A stretch of DNA of 64,000 bases from the NCBI GenBank assembly GCA_025618425.1, contig CM046838.1:42591209-42655208 (forward strand), written 5' to 3'. The DNA is from Heliocidaris tuberculata (taxonomy: Eukaryota; Echinodermata; Echinoidea; Camarodonta; Echinometridae). The translations under genes were made by a program, and so were the position numbers. Of this stretch, positions 1 to 11,772 are shown in pieces. Every line of letters starts with the position of its first letter. The stretch's first letter is position 1. The notes under the pieces are model-generated. The model was not told the origin of the DNA, searched no databases, and saw only the letters and a program-made list of their open reading frames with translations.

Positions 1-283
1 TGTTGTTGATTTGTAATCGTAAATGGTCATAGAATATTTGCAGCTTTGTTGCCCAAGGGGCAACCTGGAGCAATTTATATAATTTGCATATCAAATTCCA
101 GTGTGCCATTCATCTTACGCAGCATAACCTGTGAGGCATTGAACGGAAAATATACCAGGGAAGTGTATTGTATCACAGCTTTCATTGCACAAGATTAACA
201 ACACTGTTAGCGTTGGGTGCAGCGCGCACTTTGTGCATAAATGGTGTCTTGGGTTGTTTAACATTGTCTGTATCATAGACTAT
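1..283. other. No recognisable feature
   Basis: AT-rich sequence with no supported ORF, no inverted repeat that I could see and no match to the repeats found elsewhere in the window. Confidence 0.5.
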
Positions 284-314
284 ATCATATATATATATAT
301 TATATATATATATA

Positions 315-1457
315 GTGGGATGAATTCAAACCAAAAATGACGCAGGATACTCAGGAAATTTAAGCTTTCGTCTTTCGACTTCTTAACATTATTCAAGGAA
401 TTCAACAAGACCTTGGCATCACTTCTGTTTACGACAGAATAAATTTCTGAAGAAGTCGAAAGACGAAAGCTTAAAGTAGAATTTCATTAATTTTGAATAT
501 TGATTTAATTTTTATTATTGCATAGGTGAAGCTTAGATTGAACAAGGTTATCAAAATTCAACGCTTGGAAACATTTGAAGTAATGATTATTATCAATTAT
601 AAAATGATATAACACAGCCCCGCTCTGATAGCACCTATAGAGCTCTTTGAACGCTGCTGAGATATGTGACGTCATACCGGGGAGCAATCCTTCCTAAGCA
701 GACGATGCCCCATAACATCTTATACATTTTCAGTGCCTGTTTTGTCATCTCATCTTCACTTATTTCTCTTACTTCACTAGCGTCAGTATAAATGCTTATT
801 TGTTGCCTCACTCTAAATTTCCTGCATGGTATTATTTTGATGAAAAATGCAGCGTTAAAAAAATAAAGGAATCAATCGATTGTAAACAAAAGAAGATGCC
901 ATTGCATTTTCAGCTGCATGCACCGCGGCATGTCGGCGTTTCAAGAGGGAACGAATACCATCCATGCTATAATTCAGCGGGCTTTACAATTCGAAAGTGT
1001 GATTTCTTTGATTGATCATTGACCCATATCATGACTTTTTACAAACAAAAGATTTCAGTTACTAGAAACGGTTTCACTTCCCTTTTAGAATGATGTGAAA
1101 TACGGTCATGGTGAAACAAACCAAACTCTTTATAATTTAAAAATAATTGCATTGCAGTTACGTTCACTTGATATAGGACGTCGTCTGCTTAGGCAGGATT
1201 GGCACCTGATGTGACGTCACGAAAACATCGGTATATTTCTGGCGAATCGCCCGGATATCCCAGATGCTGAGAAGTGTTTTTATTTGTGTTATTTTTTAAT
1301 CATCAAACACGCAGTTAAAGTAAAACTTATACGATTACCATCTGCAAGCTTTCTAGTTTCTAGAGATACATTATTGAGCATATTTGTCAGTCGCTTTGAA
1401 TATCTACTTTAAATTTCCTGAGTATCCTGCGTCATCTTTGGTTTGAATTCATCCCAC
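315..1457. mobile_element. 1.1-kb foldback DNA element with TA target duplication
   Basis: The two ends are inverted copies of about 48 bp with one visible mismatch, beginning GTGGGATGAATTC. TA dinucleotides (313-314 and 1458-1459) flank both ends, as in Tc1/mariner-type insertions. Inside are further inverted pairs: a hairpin at about 360-475 built on AAGCTTTCGTCTTTCGAC, and a pair at 685-710 and 1176-1201 built on CTAAGCAGACGA. No transposase is visible, so it is non-autonomous. The two TGACGTCA sites at 667 and 1212 lie in the inner arms. Confidence 0.75.
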
Positions 1458-1514
1458 TATGTTCTTTATCACCCAAACCAAAGCGAATGGTAAAAGTAGA
1501 CTCAACATCATCAC

Positions 1515-1515
<1 letters not shown>

Positions 1516-1555
<40 letters not shown>
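1516..1555. repeat. (TA)n microsatellite
   Basis: An alternating TA run lies just outside the right end of the 1.1-kb foldback. A similar run (about 284-313) abuts its left end, which fits insertion into a TA-rich microsatellite. Confidence 0.9.
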
Positions 1556-1616
1556 ACGTTTTTGATTTAGGTTCATTAAATGTCAAGTCGACTGTTTATC
1601 ATCAGGGCCGGTATTC

Positions 1617-1855
1617 AATAGACCGGTTCGGTATAATGTATTCAAATCTTATACATACCTTTCAAACAAAGTTGTTCTTGACAACCTGAAAGTTTGCCCG
1701 AGGCTTACCGGACATAGCAACATGTAATGTTGCAAACTGGATTCCAAGCATTGAGGCTCATTTATAACTGTATAAAAAGCAGGTGAATAGCTCGTCACTA
1801 GGTGCTCAGAGTAGAAATGTGCATAAATTTGTATACACTACAGAACCGGTCTATT
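1617..1855. mobile_element. AATAGACCGGTTC MITE, copy 1
   Basis: A foldback of about 239 bp that begins AATAGACCGGTTC and ends with the inverted form GAACCGGTCTATT. Internal sequence such as GTTGTTCTTGACAACCTGAA is shared with copies at 8422-8655 and 62913-63148. It has no coding capacity. Confidence 0.8.
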
Positions 1856-2129
1856 CAAACGGCGCGTTTAGTAAGCATTTTACTTAGCGTTAGCAAAGAC
1901 TTTTAATAGTATCAAGACAGATTACTCTCACCTACTTCCGTAGTACATTTGGCAGGCGTAAATTTCTGTGTTAAAAAAGACTCGGGGGGAAAATGCGTTC
2001 GCCATAGCTATAGCACGTGAAAAGATGTCTCATTTTTTCTTGATATTTCATATTTTACTCTATCTTTTTCAAGTCTAATTTTTGCACGAGAGAAAGGATG
2101 GATAGTTAAAAAAAAACATTTTTTGGACC

Positions 2130-3150
2130 TTTATTGTCAATAAATGCCACTATGAACCCCCGGGATCATGCCTGCTTTTTGACAGTCATCTGCCATAGGG
2201 TTAACACGTGAAAACTGGGATTTTAAGAATGATTATAGTTCCCCTAGTATTGCCTTGAATTTTTTTTTTAAAACATATTTATTGTATCATTATTCGATTA
2301 GGGGGTCTACATCACACAAGCTAAGCTTTTTAGTAGATCCCTCCACATATCATTTTGTCACCTTTCTATGTCATATTTATGTATTCTCTGTTTTTGCAGT
2401 GTTTGTAATTTATACATATTGTTGTAATTTCATTGTAAATGTGGAATCTGAATAAAATCAAATCAAATCAAATTGTGAATGTGGCTCATATGTAATTTGA
2501 GACTCTGAAAAAGCTTAATGAAGGCTCAAAAAGTGGAAGAGATCCCGTATAAACAAACGAGAATATGCATGTTTTTGGCCTTCCAACTGCCATAGGATAA
2601 CACGCAAAAACAGGGATTTTGAAATGATTTTAACGCATCTAGCATTTATTTGAAATTATGAGAAATGTGATTTACATGAAATTTAAAGCTCTGAAAAGGT
2701 ATAATTAAGGCTCAAAAAATTCAAAAGATCCCGCATAAATAAACGGGAATATGCATACTTTTGGCCTTCCATCTCCCATATAACACATGAAAACAGGGAT
2801 TTTGAAATGATTTTAATGCCCCTAGTATTTATTTGAAATTATGAAAAATGTGATTTACATGAAATTTAAAGCTCTGAAAATGTATAGTTAAGGTTCGATG
2901 AGTTCAAAAGACCCCGCATAAATAAACGGGAATATGCATGTTTTGGCCTTCCAGCTGCCATAGGTTAACACGCAAAAACAGAGATTTTGAAATGATTTTA
3001 ATTCCCCTAGTATTTACTTGAAATTATGAAAAATGTGATTTACATGAAATTTAAAGTTTTAAAAAGGTATAACTAAGGCTCGATAAGTCCAGTAGACCCC
3101 GCATAAATCCTCGGGAATATGCATGCTTTTGACCGAAATAAAAATTGTCA
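2130..3150. repeat. About 185-bp tandem satellite, four to five units
   Basis: The landmark ATGCATG...TTTTGGCCTTCC recurs near 2566, 2751 and 2933, with divergent forms near 2168 and 3119, giving spacings of 182-186 bp. Each unit also holds CAGGGATTTTGAAATGATTT and GTGATTTACATGAAATTTAA. The first unit is interrupted by a LINE-like tail. The spurious short ORFs here are products of the repeat. Confidence 0.85.
2262..2470 (+). mobile_element. LINE-like 3' end inserted in the satellite
   Basis: The segment interrupts a satellite unit and ends in GAATAAAATCAAATCAAATC, a short tandem tail after an AATAAA, as in CR1/L2-like non-LTR retrotransposons. No reverse transcriptase sequence is retained. 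Family assignment is an inference from the tail only. Confidence 0.5.
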
Positions 3151-3741
3151 TATAACACGTGAAGCCGTTCGTAGTTACTGATGACGTAATGTGGGCGTGT
3201 AGTGGGCGTGTAGTATCGATCACGTGAGATCAACGACATCCAATGAGATCGTGCGCTAGCAGACGAACGTTCCCCCGAAGGCAAGCCCAGCCAATAAGAA
3301 GAAACTCTGACTAAATTCCAGGTCACTATTATACTTCTAATAGACCAGAGGCAAAATTCAGTATGTAAAATTCATAAATTCATATAATCAATGTTCTATT
3401 ACCGAATTACGCCTAGCCAAATGACTGATGTTAGGATGTTAGATCATGCAAGCAGAATAGCTGAGCTGAATAGCGACCGACAAGCTTCGCCAAGGTGTCT
3501 AGCCCTAGCTAGGCTATAGCGTCTACCCCTCTGCGATCCCGATCGAGGTGGTGGTGTTGCCGATAGAACCCTGTCTGTTTGAAGAAGGTGTTCTCCTCAA
3601 ACTTGGCTCATCAAATTATTTTGCTTGCTGATCGTCGTTTAGTTTGGCTTTAGTCAACGAGACCGACATCCCCGAGAGACCGACGATGTAGTGGGAGGGG
3701 GCTTCTGAACCCTATTATGAGTCAGACACTGACAGTCTATG
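3151..3741. other. No recognisable feature
   Basis: Mixed-composition sequence with the doubled motif GTGGGCGTGTA near 3190 and no ORF showing family resemblance. I see no repeat boundaries. Confidence 0.45.
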
Positions 3742-3950
3742 ACAGGGGCTGATGCAGGATGTAGTAAAAGGGGGGAACACAAATGCAGGGCTGTCAACTA
3801 GGGAACTGCTTGGAGGGAGATTCGTATATTTTTTTCTCTCCAGCCCTCCAAAAGTGCTCAGGGGGGGGGGGGGGGGGAGGGGAGGGGGACAAGAATTTTT
3901 TCTTGCGCAGGACGGGATTGCCCATCCCCCACCCCTAAATCCGCCACTGG
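3742..3950. mobile_element. Poly-G element of the GGCGGATCC type, degenerate
   Basis: It starts near GGGGCTGATGCAGGAT and ends near AAATCCGCCACTGG, an imperfect inverted pair, with a long G run in the middle (about 3860-3885). It belongs with 4140-4297 and 20911-21398. Both-strand ORFs over it are low-complexity artefacts. Confidence 0.55.
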
Positions 3951-4139
3951 TCCATGAGAATGTCATGTCAGTCTTGCGGGGTGGGCCTTTTTAAAAGTTT
4001 TCTAGGAGGGTTAATAGACGGACATTGTTAGCCTTGTGGGCTCACAAACTAATGGTGCTCGATTCGGTTTTATTACATTTTAGGCAATAGCCCGCGTATG
4101 CCTGTAGTTTGTAGTTTAAGAGAATGTGATTCCTATTGC

Positions 4140-4297
4140 AGGGGCGGATCCAGGATTTTGTAAAAGAGGGGGCACAGAGCCGGAAAAGTACACAATTAAG
4201 GAGGCAATTTTTTTATTGTGTACTTAAGGTATGCAGTTTGGTTCCAAAAGAGGGGCAGTGGCCGATTCGCCCCCCCCCCCTCCCCCTGGATCCGCCT
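4140..4297. mobile_element. GGCGGATCCAGG foldback element
   Basis: A short foldback whose left end AGGGGCGGATCCAGG is matched by CCTGGATCCGCCT at the right. The interior contains AAGTACACAATTAAG and its near complement TTGTGTACTT plus a C run. The same interior occurs at about 20970-21022, so this is a real repeat family. Confidence 0.75.
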
Positions 4298-4803
4298 TTA
4301 CTATTCTGATATGGATTGTGAAGAACGGGATTGCATAGTGTTGGTGGTCGATCTCATTAAATGCAGAGATTGAAGAAAAAAAAAAAATAGGCCTAAGGGA
4401 TCATTATTTTGTCCTCATTTCTATTGGAGTAATTTTTACAGATCGTTTGTAAGAGAGAATAAGAGAGTATGAGAAAATGAAAGCCTGTGAGAGTGGGAGG
4501 GAAGGGAGAGAGAGACAAAGAGAGCTGGGAGGGGGGGGGGGGGGGCAAAAGGAATGGGATATTCCTACAAAGATAGAATAGGACTGTTAATAAATAAATT
4601 ATATCATCAGCTGCTATTGTTGGTTACTAGTTAATTCAATTCAAAATACGGAGGCCGTTTTTCCCCTTTTCATCAATATTGGTAGCCATTAGGCCCTATT
4701 GCGCTGGTGAGGGCTTCGGAGCAAGCCCCTATAATGTTTTCTTCACCTGTCGTCTCAAACTGCTACAGCAGAATATTACAAATAACTGACAGTCAGTTAT
4801 TTA
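4298..4803. other. Unannotated spacer with G run
   Basis: It contains an A run (about 4374-4387), a purine-rich GAGAG stretch and a G run near 4530-4545. No gene is seen. Confidence 0.5.
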
Positions 4804-5077
4804 TATTGGTGGCGTATCCAGGAATGCAGGGGGAGGGGAGGGGGCTCACGCCTGACGAACAAAAAATTAATCAGATGCCTTCTATTCTGAATTTTCGGAC
4901 CAGCGAGGAAAAAAAAGGTTATCACATTTTTCATGTTCCTTCTGTGGAGGGGGGGGGGGGGGGGGGGAGGGGGCACACATTTCCTTTCACTCGATGTGTA
5001 ACTAAGATATGTCACATTTGGTTTGGGCTAGCACTCAGTAGGGGCACGTGCATTCCCGGATATATACGCCACCAATA
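4804..5077. mobile_element. GGTGGCGTATCC foldback element with G tract
   Basis: TATTGGTGGCGTATCCAGGA at the left pairs with CCCGGATATATACGCCACCA at the right. A G tract occupies the interior (about 4949-4970). Architecture resembles the GGCGGATCC elements, although the terminal sequence differs. Confidence 0.65.
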
Positions 5078-6776
5078 AAAATAAGAGAATCTTGGATACA
5101 CTACTCATTTATATAAGAAATTGCTGGCATGCAATCTCATTTTAGTAAAGCCTTTTCTGTCTTGACTTTTAACAGAATAAGGCCTATGAATTTACATTAT
5201 AAGTCTATAGTCCCTATAATTTGCATAAATCATGATATCAAATGAAATATTCTGATTTAGAAAAATTAAGATTTTATTATTAAAAAAAAAAACTTTTCTC
5301 AAAATTCCCGTCAGATATCGCAGTATTTGCTCATAATTATAGAGCTTAATATCAGAGAACATGTTTAGACCACACCCCTCCCCCATCACATAAATAGGCC
5401 TATTAATAGAAATTTCACAGCGAATAACTTTAACAAAAATACAAACATCTGTCCAAGCTCCCCCCCCCCCCCCCCCCCAACTCTCTCCCTCTCCTCCCTG
5501 GTGCAGTTAGAGTTGATTCCTATCTGTTTTGGGACATAAGTTTGTATTTTAAGGGACAATATCAAGATTATGCCCTTTACGACTTTACCAAAAGCGATAT
5601 ACAGAAAAAGAAGAAAACATAAAGAAAATTTAAAATATACAAACATCTTGATAAAGACTATAACCTTTCTCTCTCGGCCGATCGACATGTACCACAATAT
5701 AATACGCGTGCTTTATTTCGGGACTGAACACTCTTCGTATTTATACTCTTTGGCATTAGCGTGTCTTTGTAATAGTCCGCAGATAAGAGATAACAGAAAC
5801 AACTGATATAGTGACGGAATTTATGTTTCAGCGCAAAGTTTTACCGCACAGCAGGTGAATTATTCCCATCTAATCCGGGAAATTAATTTATAGAGATTTA
5901 TAGCTGTTCACTTGATCAAATACTAATCTACGGGAATTATTTCTTTCCTCTTATCTCAATTTGGTTAATTCGAGATAATGAAGTCAAGACAATAATAGAA
6001 CTGGCCCCGATGTTCTATTTTGGGTGTTAAATTATCGACGCTTCGTCGCTATATTAAACCTTGTTTCACTTTTTATACAGCTGCAAAAAATGGAACCGAT
6101 TTGTAAATTTGAACTCATAAACGACAATTTTAGTTGCCGGTCTGATAACAATATTGAAACAGAGGTTATAATAGTCTGGGAGCTTGTCCCGAATTAGTCA
6201 ATCCATTTTACATATGAGATTTGACCCTTTAAAGTTACTTATAGACCATCCATGTCATTCACAAAAAGCTTGTCAGCTCGAACGAAGCCGCCGGGTTTGG
6301 CCCCCAGAGCCCCCAAATGGGGCCCCAAAGGCAGGTCGATTTCAACCCATCTAACATTTGCGTTAAACTTTGTCAGAAGGATGGTGTATGACTATACATT
6401 ACCAGAACACCAAAACTGACAAAATTTTCCGTAATTTATTCAAAAATATTTTGTGGGGCTTGAGTGAATTTTGGAGGGGCTTCCGCACCCCAAGCGCTCT
6501 TATAACCGCTTGGACACTGACTAGATTACAAATTAAGCTGCAATTATAGTTCAGGTACATAATTTATAATTTTGATTTATGTTTTCGTTCAATATAGCAC
6601 TTCGTCTGTAAAATAATCAGAATATTATTACAACGACCTGATAAAGAAACACTGATAACGGTATGGATATCAATCCTGTGTAGTTTGATTAAATGTTGTC
6701 CATTTTTTTAATTTTTTTTTTTGGAGGGGGGGGGGGGCGTTAAATTCTGTTAGTAATCGTGGCCTCTATATTTCGA
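5078..6776. other. Unannotated AT-rich spacer
   Basis: It holds a C run (about 5461-5478), an A run near 5281 and a G run near 6725. The part from about 6170 to 6540 has a more even composition and may be an old repeat copy, but I cannot define ends. No credible coding region. Confidence 0.45.
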
Positions 6777-6938
6777 GCCGAAGACTTTAATTTCGAACAA
6801 AGGGGATAGTCCTTCGTTCGAAGTCTTTAATTTCGAACAAAGGGGATAGTCCTTCGTTCGAAGTCTTTAATTTCGAACAAAGGGGATAGTCCTTCGTTCG
6901 AAGTCTTTAATTTCGAACAAAGGGGATAGTCCTTGTCC
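6777..6938. repeat. 40-bp palindromic minisatellite, four copies
   Basis: TTTCGAACAAAGGGGATAGT recurs at exactly 40-bp intervals (6791, 6831, 6871, 6911). Within each unit GAACAAAGG and CCTTCGTTC form an inverted pair, so every unit can fold. Copies are nearly identical, which indicates recent amplification. Confidence 0.95.
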
Positions 6939-8421
6939 GAAAATGAAAAGAGATTAACGAACCTAACATCTGAGTTAAATTCGTTTACATGTACCTACAG
7001 AATTACAGACCTTCGGAATTTTAAACCTTTAAAGCTATATCACTTTCCCTTTCCTCTCTCGTCTTTTTTTTTTTTTTTTTTTTTTGGGGGGGGGGGGTAT
7101 TTGTACTGATTCTAGGTAACAAGTGGAAACCATCGGGAAGATGTAAAGAGGTCCAGAGCGAAAGCTCACAAACATTTTAAGAAATTTTTCTTGAAATGCA
7201 AAAAAAATATCAACAAGACACACAATATATTTCTTTAAAACAAACAAACAAACAAACAAGGAAAAAATTCTTCGTGAATAAGAATGTTTATACAGAATAT
7301 GAATACATAACATCTCCGTTGTCATGGAATGGAATCCATGAATATTTCATGAAACGCGTTATTTGAAAACGTTTTTGTGCTTGTCAGTTCTCGTAATGTC
7401 GCATGTTTACTCACTTTTACAGCACCTTCGTTTCAAGCTAGGATACCAAGGAGTTATCACAGACCTTGGCGATGGATTTCTCAGAGTCCATTTTTAACGA
7501 TGGTCACACTGATTTATCTGCAAGCCATACTTCTGCCTGGATCAGACGAAATATGAAGTAAAATTAGAGGTCTGGTGTCACTTTATGTTCATATAACTCC
7601 ACAATACATTGTAAAGAATGTGCCACTTAATGACCAAATAGTTTGGTCTTGCTCAAGAAGTGATGGTAATTGGTAATTGGGGCGTGTTCAGCTGAGATGC
7701 AATATCAATCACGTAGAAATTCGACTTGTTAATGCTTTTTTGTATGATTGATTTGATTTGATTTGATCATTTATTACCAAAACTGATGTCACATGAATAC
7801 AAGAGATATACAATGCATATATATAATACTTTAGTAAAAGGAACTAATAAAATAGCATAATGCTAATCGAGTCCCATTAACATAATTATTTGATATTCAA
7901 ACATAGTTACAATTTACAAAATTTACAGAACGATAAACGTTACAATTTGAATCGAACTGGGTTGGGGGTGTGTGTGCGTGTGTGTGTGTGTGTGCATAGG
8001 TGAAAATTCATTGATAGGTGAAAATTCATTGATAGAGGACTTTTTTTTTTTAATTGTCTGATTAACGATCTCCTTGAATTAATACTTTTAAAATCTGTTG
8101 GCAATTCATAAATACCACGACAGAGATTGAATTTTATTTATGAAACAATTGATGTCAGAATAGGAGAGTTAGAATACACCAATTGCGTAGATTTTGATAA
8201 AATAAGTTAAAGAAAAGCTTTAATTGTTTCAGGCCTAGAGTAAATTAAGGACCATATTAGAAATTTCATGGGTTATCCAGTCAAGGTATCCCCTTTTCAT
8301 TTTGAACTACATTTTCTGTGCTTTGAATGTATTATATTTGACGAATGAATGAATGAAATCACTGTTATTACAATATTTTCTAAATCATTGATGATCTCTT
8401 TAGAAAGCCGGCGGCATGATG
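6939..8421. other. Unannotated spacer with microsatellites
   Basis: It contains a T run followed by a G run (about 7063-7098), a TG/GTGC microsatellite (about 7968-7994) and the antisense LINE-like tail listed separately. ORFs here show no domain. Confidence 0.45.
7748..7930 (-). mobile_element. LINE-like 3' end, antisense
   Basis: GATTTGATTTGATTTGATCA is the reverse complement of the short tandem tail seen at 2450-2470, so the body would extend rightward on the minus strand. No protein homology remains. Confidence 0.4.
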
Positions 8422-8655
8422 AATACACCAGTTCACAAATATATTCAAATTTTATGCATACTTTTGAAACAAAGTTGTTCTTGACAACCTGAAAGCTTGT
8501 CAGAGGCTTGTCAGACATAGCGACAAGTAATGTATGCAAAGTGGATTCCAAGTATTGTAGTTCATTCATTAATAACAGGTTAATGGAATGCCTCGTTACT
8601 AGTTCCCCATGAAAGAAACATCCATAAATTTGAATAACTTTGTGAACAGGTCTAT
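8422..8655. mobile_element. AATAGACCGGTTC MITE, copy 2 (diverged)
   Basis: It is collinear with copies at 1617 and 62913 and shares AAAGTTGTTCTTGACAACCT and AAAGTGGATTCCAAG. Its terminal repeats are more degraded than those of the other copies, so it is probably older. Confidence 0.75.
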
Positions 8656-8700
8656 CGGTATTCATTCACGCTCATATGCAAATAACGTCACTTGAATCTC

Positions 8701-8702
<2 letters not shown>

Positions 8703-8750
<48 letters not shown>
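8703..8750. repeat. (CT)n microsatellite
   Basis: An uninterrupted CT dinucleotide run of nearly 50 bp. Confidence 0.97.
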
Positions 8751-8753
<3 letters not shown>

Positions 8754-8761
8754 TCTCGTCA

Positions 8762-8886
8762 TTATGTGTCCGGCCAACTTTCATTGGGAGGTTTTGGTTC
8801 CTAATTTAGAGTAAAAGGTGACTGTGTTTGGGCAAAACAATACCCACGTGGGGCATAAATTGCCCCAAAGTTGGTCGGACACATAA
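8762..8886. mobile_element. Short foldback, TTATGTGTCCGGCCAACTTT ends
   Basis: The left 20 bp are matched in inverse at the right (AAAGTTGGTCGGACACATAA) with one mismatch. No copy was noticed elsewhere in the window. Confidence 0.65.
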
Positions 8887-8970
8887 TACCGTCATGTTAG
8901 TCAAATTTTTATCCAACATTTTTTGTTTCAGTATACGGTGCGAAACATCTACACCGCATGTAACAAAATC

Positions 8971-9600
8971 AGTAAACTTGTGACTAGAGTTCAAAAAACA
9001 ACAACAAAACAATCAAACAAAACAAAGCAAAAACATAGACAGGACGTTTGTGGATGGACTGATTTCTTGAATTAAAAAAATGTACTACCATTTAAATGAT
9101 TTATTTGAAATGATCACTCAAATCATTACAGCAACTAATAACCGATTAAGGCAGCATTCCAAATTCTAATATACAGAGTACTTGTGACTAGAATTTTTAA
9201 AAAACAACAAAACAATCAAACAAAACAAACCAAAAACATTGACAGGACGTTTGTGGATGGATTGATTTCTTGTATAAAAAATTTACTACCGTTTACATGA
9301 TTTATTTGAAATGATCACTCAAATCATAACTAATAACCGATTTAGTAAGCATTCCAAATTCTGATGTACAGAGCACAGACTAGTAAAGAAAGCAATCAAC
9401 GTGAGGGGCTTTAGTTTTCAAACTCTTTTTGATACTATTGTCATGGATATTCCCTGACTTCTTGTATGACACACAGTAGTAATATTTATATGAAATGATC
9501 ACTCAAATCATTGTAACCAAACGATCCAGTCAACATATCCAATTCTTGGAGCCTACATACTCGCAAAGAAAGCAATCAACATCATGATCAATGGGACCTT
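8971..9600. repeat. Local tandem duplication, about 180-208 bp unit, about three copies
   Basis: CAGGACGTTTGTGGATGGA and GAAATGATCACTCAAATCAT recur in order near 9050/9115 and 9245/9310, and the second motif again near 9495. Copies diverge and contain small gaps. The array lies 0.75-1.4 kb upstream of the GT31 gene. Confidence 0.8.
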
Positions 9601-10347
9601 AGCGTTCATACCCTTGCTGATACTATGCGCATAGATATCCCCTGATTTTTTTTAATGACACTATATTGTATTGTATTGTATTTATTTTCCGTCAATTAAA
9701 ACAAGAAATGTATAATACATTCACAATTATGCAAACAAATTGATTCAAAGAAGAAGACGGAGGGATGGCCCTGCTCAGCGCTGTTGCTATAACAATGCTG
9801 TTTTACAGAGGGGTCCCACACTGTATAGATCTTCTATTGAAGTGACCACTAATGTATATAGCCTACAGACTGACTAAGAACTGCGCAAATACACTTCTAT
9901 TGAAAAGAAGACGTAACAATGTTGCTCAAATACAATACGGTAGCAAAGATGATTCTGAGGTCTGCATCTTTGATCTTCTTGGTTCTACACTTCTGTGGAC
10001 AGAATAATTATGCTGTAAGCTTCAGCGGGCATCATGATGTTTTTGCAATGTTTGCTTTCTTGACCATGTTTCGATGTCTTCTCTTGTGTTTTGTAACTGC
10101 TCGGGGAAGTGTTAAGAACAGGCTCCACGTTTCTTTAGCATTTTGGACCAGACCAACTCGCGTACGTCACAGTGAGTGAATGCTACCGAACTTATCAGTA
10201 CATAATATACCAGCACTTTCTCGTGTAAAGTAACTTCAATCTTTAGTAGGAATTGATAGTACTTTTTGTTCGGATTTCGACAGTCACTTTTACTTCGAAT
10301 TTTTGAAATTATCTCTCTCTTTGGATTTTTGAAATCACATTTCCATC
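9601..10347. other. Upstream region of the GT31 gene
   Basis: The left part carries a (TTGTA)n tail near 9663-9685 that looks like another antisense LINE-like terminus. An open frame at 9919-10179 has no recognisable domain. An in-frame TGA at 10330-10332 closes the frame just ahead of the GT31 start. I see no clear TATA box. Confidence 0.4.
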
Positions 10348-11505
10348 ATGATCAAGCGATTGATATCGTCGCGTTCACAGTTCGGGCTCTACACCTTGGG
10401 GTTCATCAGTGGAGCGCTTCTTGTCTATTCCCTGTCACGGAGAGGCGATCTTTATCGGATGGGGGAGCGTACTGACCGGGACCTTACAGCAATCCTGGGC
10501 GAACGTCAGCTCAACTGCAGCTCCCAGTCTAAGATTTTACTGATTGATAACGTGACATCTGAGAACGCAGTCGACATTGATTTAAGGCAGGAAAACGAAA
10601 GTGGCACGGTCCGTTTAGAGGAGAACAGTAAACTTGGCGAAGTCACGCCTGATTATTTGAAGGAACCGATTGAGGCCCATGACTACAATTATATCCATAA
10701 CCCCAAATACACGTGTTTTAGTGAAAATGGAGAGAAGTTAGACATCATTATACTTTTCTTTGCCCTAACAGCACCTAAAAACTTTGAGAGACGGGAGGCG
10801 ATTCGCGCTACTTACGGCAACGCAAGTGACTGGCGCTATTTGGGTAAATACAAAATGATGCGGACAGTTTTCCTCCTTGGTGCAATTTCCAATGCCACTC
10901 TGCAGCGTCGCATTAATTCAGAAGCCAGTCTTCATGGGGATATCATCCAGGAAGATTTTGTTGATAGCTACATGAACCTGACACGTAAGACAGTGATGGG
11001 GTTGAAGTGGGTGACCAACCACTGCCGCCATGCTCGTTATGCCATGAAGACTGATGACGACACCATGATGAACCAACGGCGTTTTCTAAAGACCGTCCTC
11101 AGCAGGAACGCACCGTTGTCGAACTACACCGCTGGCAAGGCCTTGATTGGGACAAAAACAGTGAGGAAAAAAAGCAGCAAGTTCTACTTATCCGAAAAGT
11201 ACTACCCTTCTCCGACCTTCCCACCTTACATGGATGGACCGGCCTATCTCTTGTCCTTGGACATCGTGGAGCAAGCCTATAATGCCGCATTGACCACACC
11301 CCTGTTCAAGTGGGAGGATGCCTTTGTAGGGATGTGCTTGGAGAAGGTTGGAGCCCATGTTCAGGGATTTGAGCAATTTCTATTATTCAGGCTCTCCACA
11401 ACATATGACGATTATAAACGAGACAAAAAGGCGAAGAGTTATACTTTTGTATCGAACTTGAGCGCAGACGAAATGAGATGGATGTGGAACTTATGCCGTA
11501 TGTAG
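10348..11505 (+). CDS. GT31-family beta-1,3-galactosyl/N-acetylglucosaminyltransferase
   Basis: Complete intronless frame of 385 aa. A short cytoplasmic tail is followed by one membrane anchor (about residues 12-29), a polar stem, and the catalytic domain from about residue 128: the type II layout of Golgi glycosyltransferases. Family marks seen are RREAIRATYG, the metal/sugar-nucleotide motif KTDDDTMMN with DDD at 236-238, a YPPYCSGGGY-like segment in diverged form (FPPYMDGPAYLLS), and WEDAFVG at 322-328. Several N-glycosylation sequons are present (including N56, N68 and N83). GT31 enzymes add Gal or GlcNAc in beta-1,3 linkage to glycoproteins or glycolipids. The acceptor cannot be inferred. 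The start is fixed by a TGA six codons upstream in the same frame. A lineage-specific, probably retro-derived or expanded member is possible. Confidence 0.92.
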   Translation: MIKRLISSRSQFGLYTLGFISGALLVYSLSRRGDLYRMGERTDRDLTAILGERQLNCSSQSKILLIDNVTSENAVDIDLRQENESGTVRLEENSKLGEVTPDYLKEPIEAHDYNYIHNPKYTCFSENGEKLDIIILFFALTAPKNFERREAIRATYGNASDWRYLGKYKMMRTVFLLGAISNATLQRRINSEASLHGDIIQEDFVDSYMNLTRKTVMGLKWVTNHCRHARYAMKTDDDTMMNQRRFLKTVLSRNAPLSNYTAGKALIGTKTVRKKSSKFYLSEKYYPSPTFPPYMDGPAYLLSLDIVEQAYNAALTTPLFKWEDAFVGMCLEKVGAHVQGFEQFLLFRLSTTYDDYKRDKKAKSYTFVSNLSADEMRWMWNLCRM

Positions 11506-11772
11506 CACGAGAAGATAATGTGCTTCATTTTTATCATGGTCACAATGTCTATAACTGTGAAATTGCAGTCTATCCTGTTTATGTAATTTTTTAATGAAAA
11601 TATTTCTTGATGTCTGATTTTCTCATACCAGTCTCATAGAGGAGGTTATACATGTGAAGATTGTAAGAAGAAGAACAAGAACACGCGTCGCTCTCAGTTT
11701 CAAGATTTATATTGCATGTAATGTTGGTGCTTTGCATTTCGAGATTATCTTTCTTTCTTGAAATGTTCTTAA

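Noticed and set aside
9919..10179. 86-codon hydrophobic frame upstream of the GT31 gene
   Set aside because: No domain, signal peptide plus mature part or conserved motif, and AT-rich hydrophobic frames are common by chance.
10266..11376. Other frames over the GT31 gene (both strands)
   Set aside because: They overlap a well-supported coding frame with all GT31 motifs and have no homology of their own.
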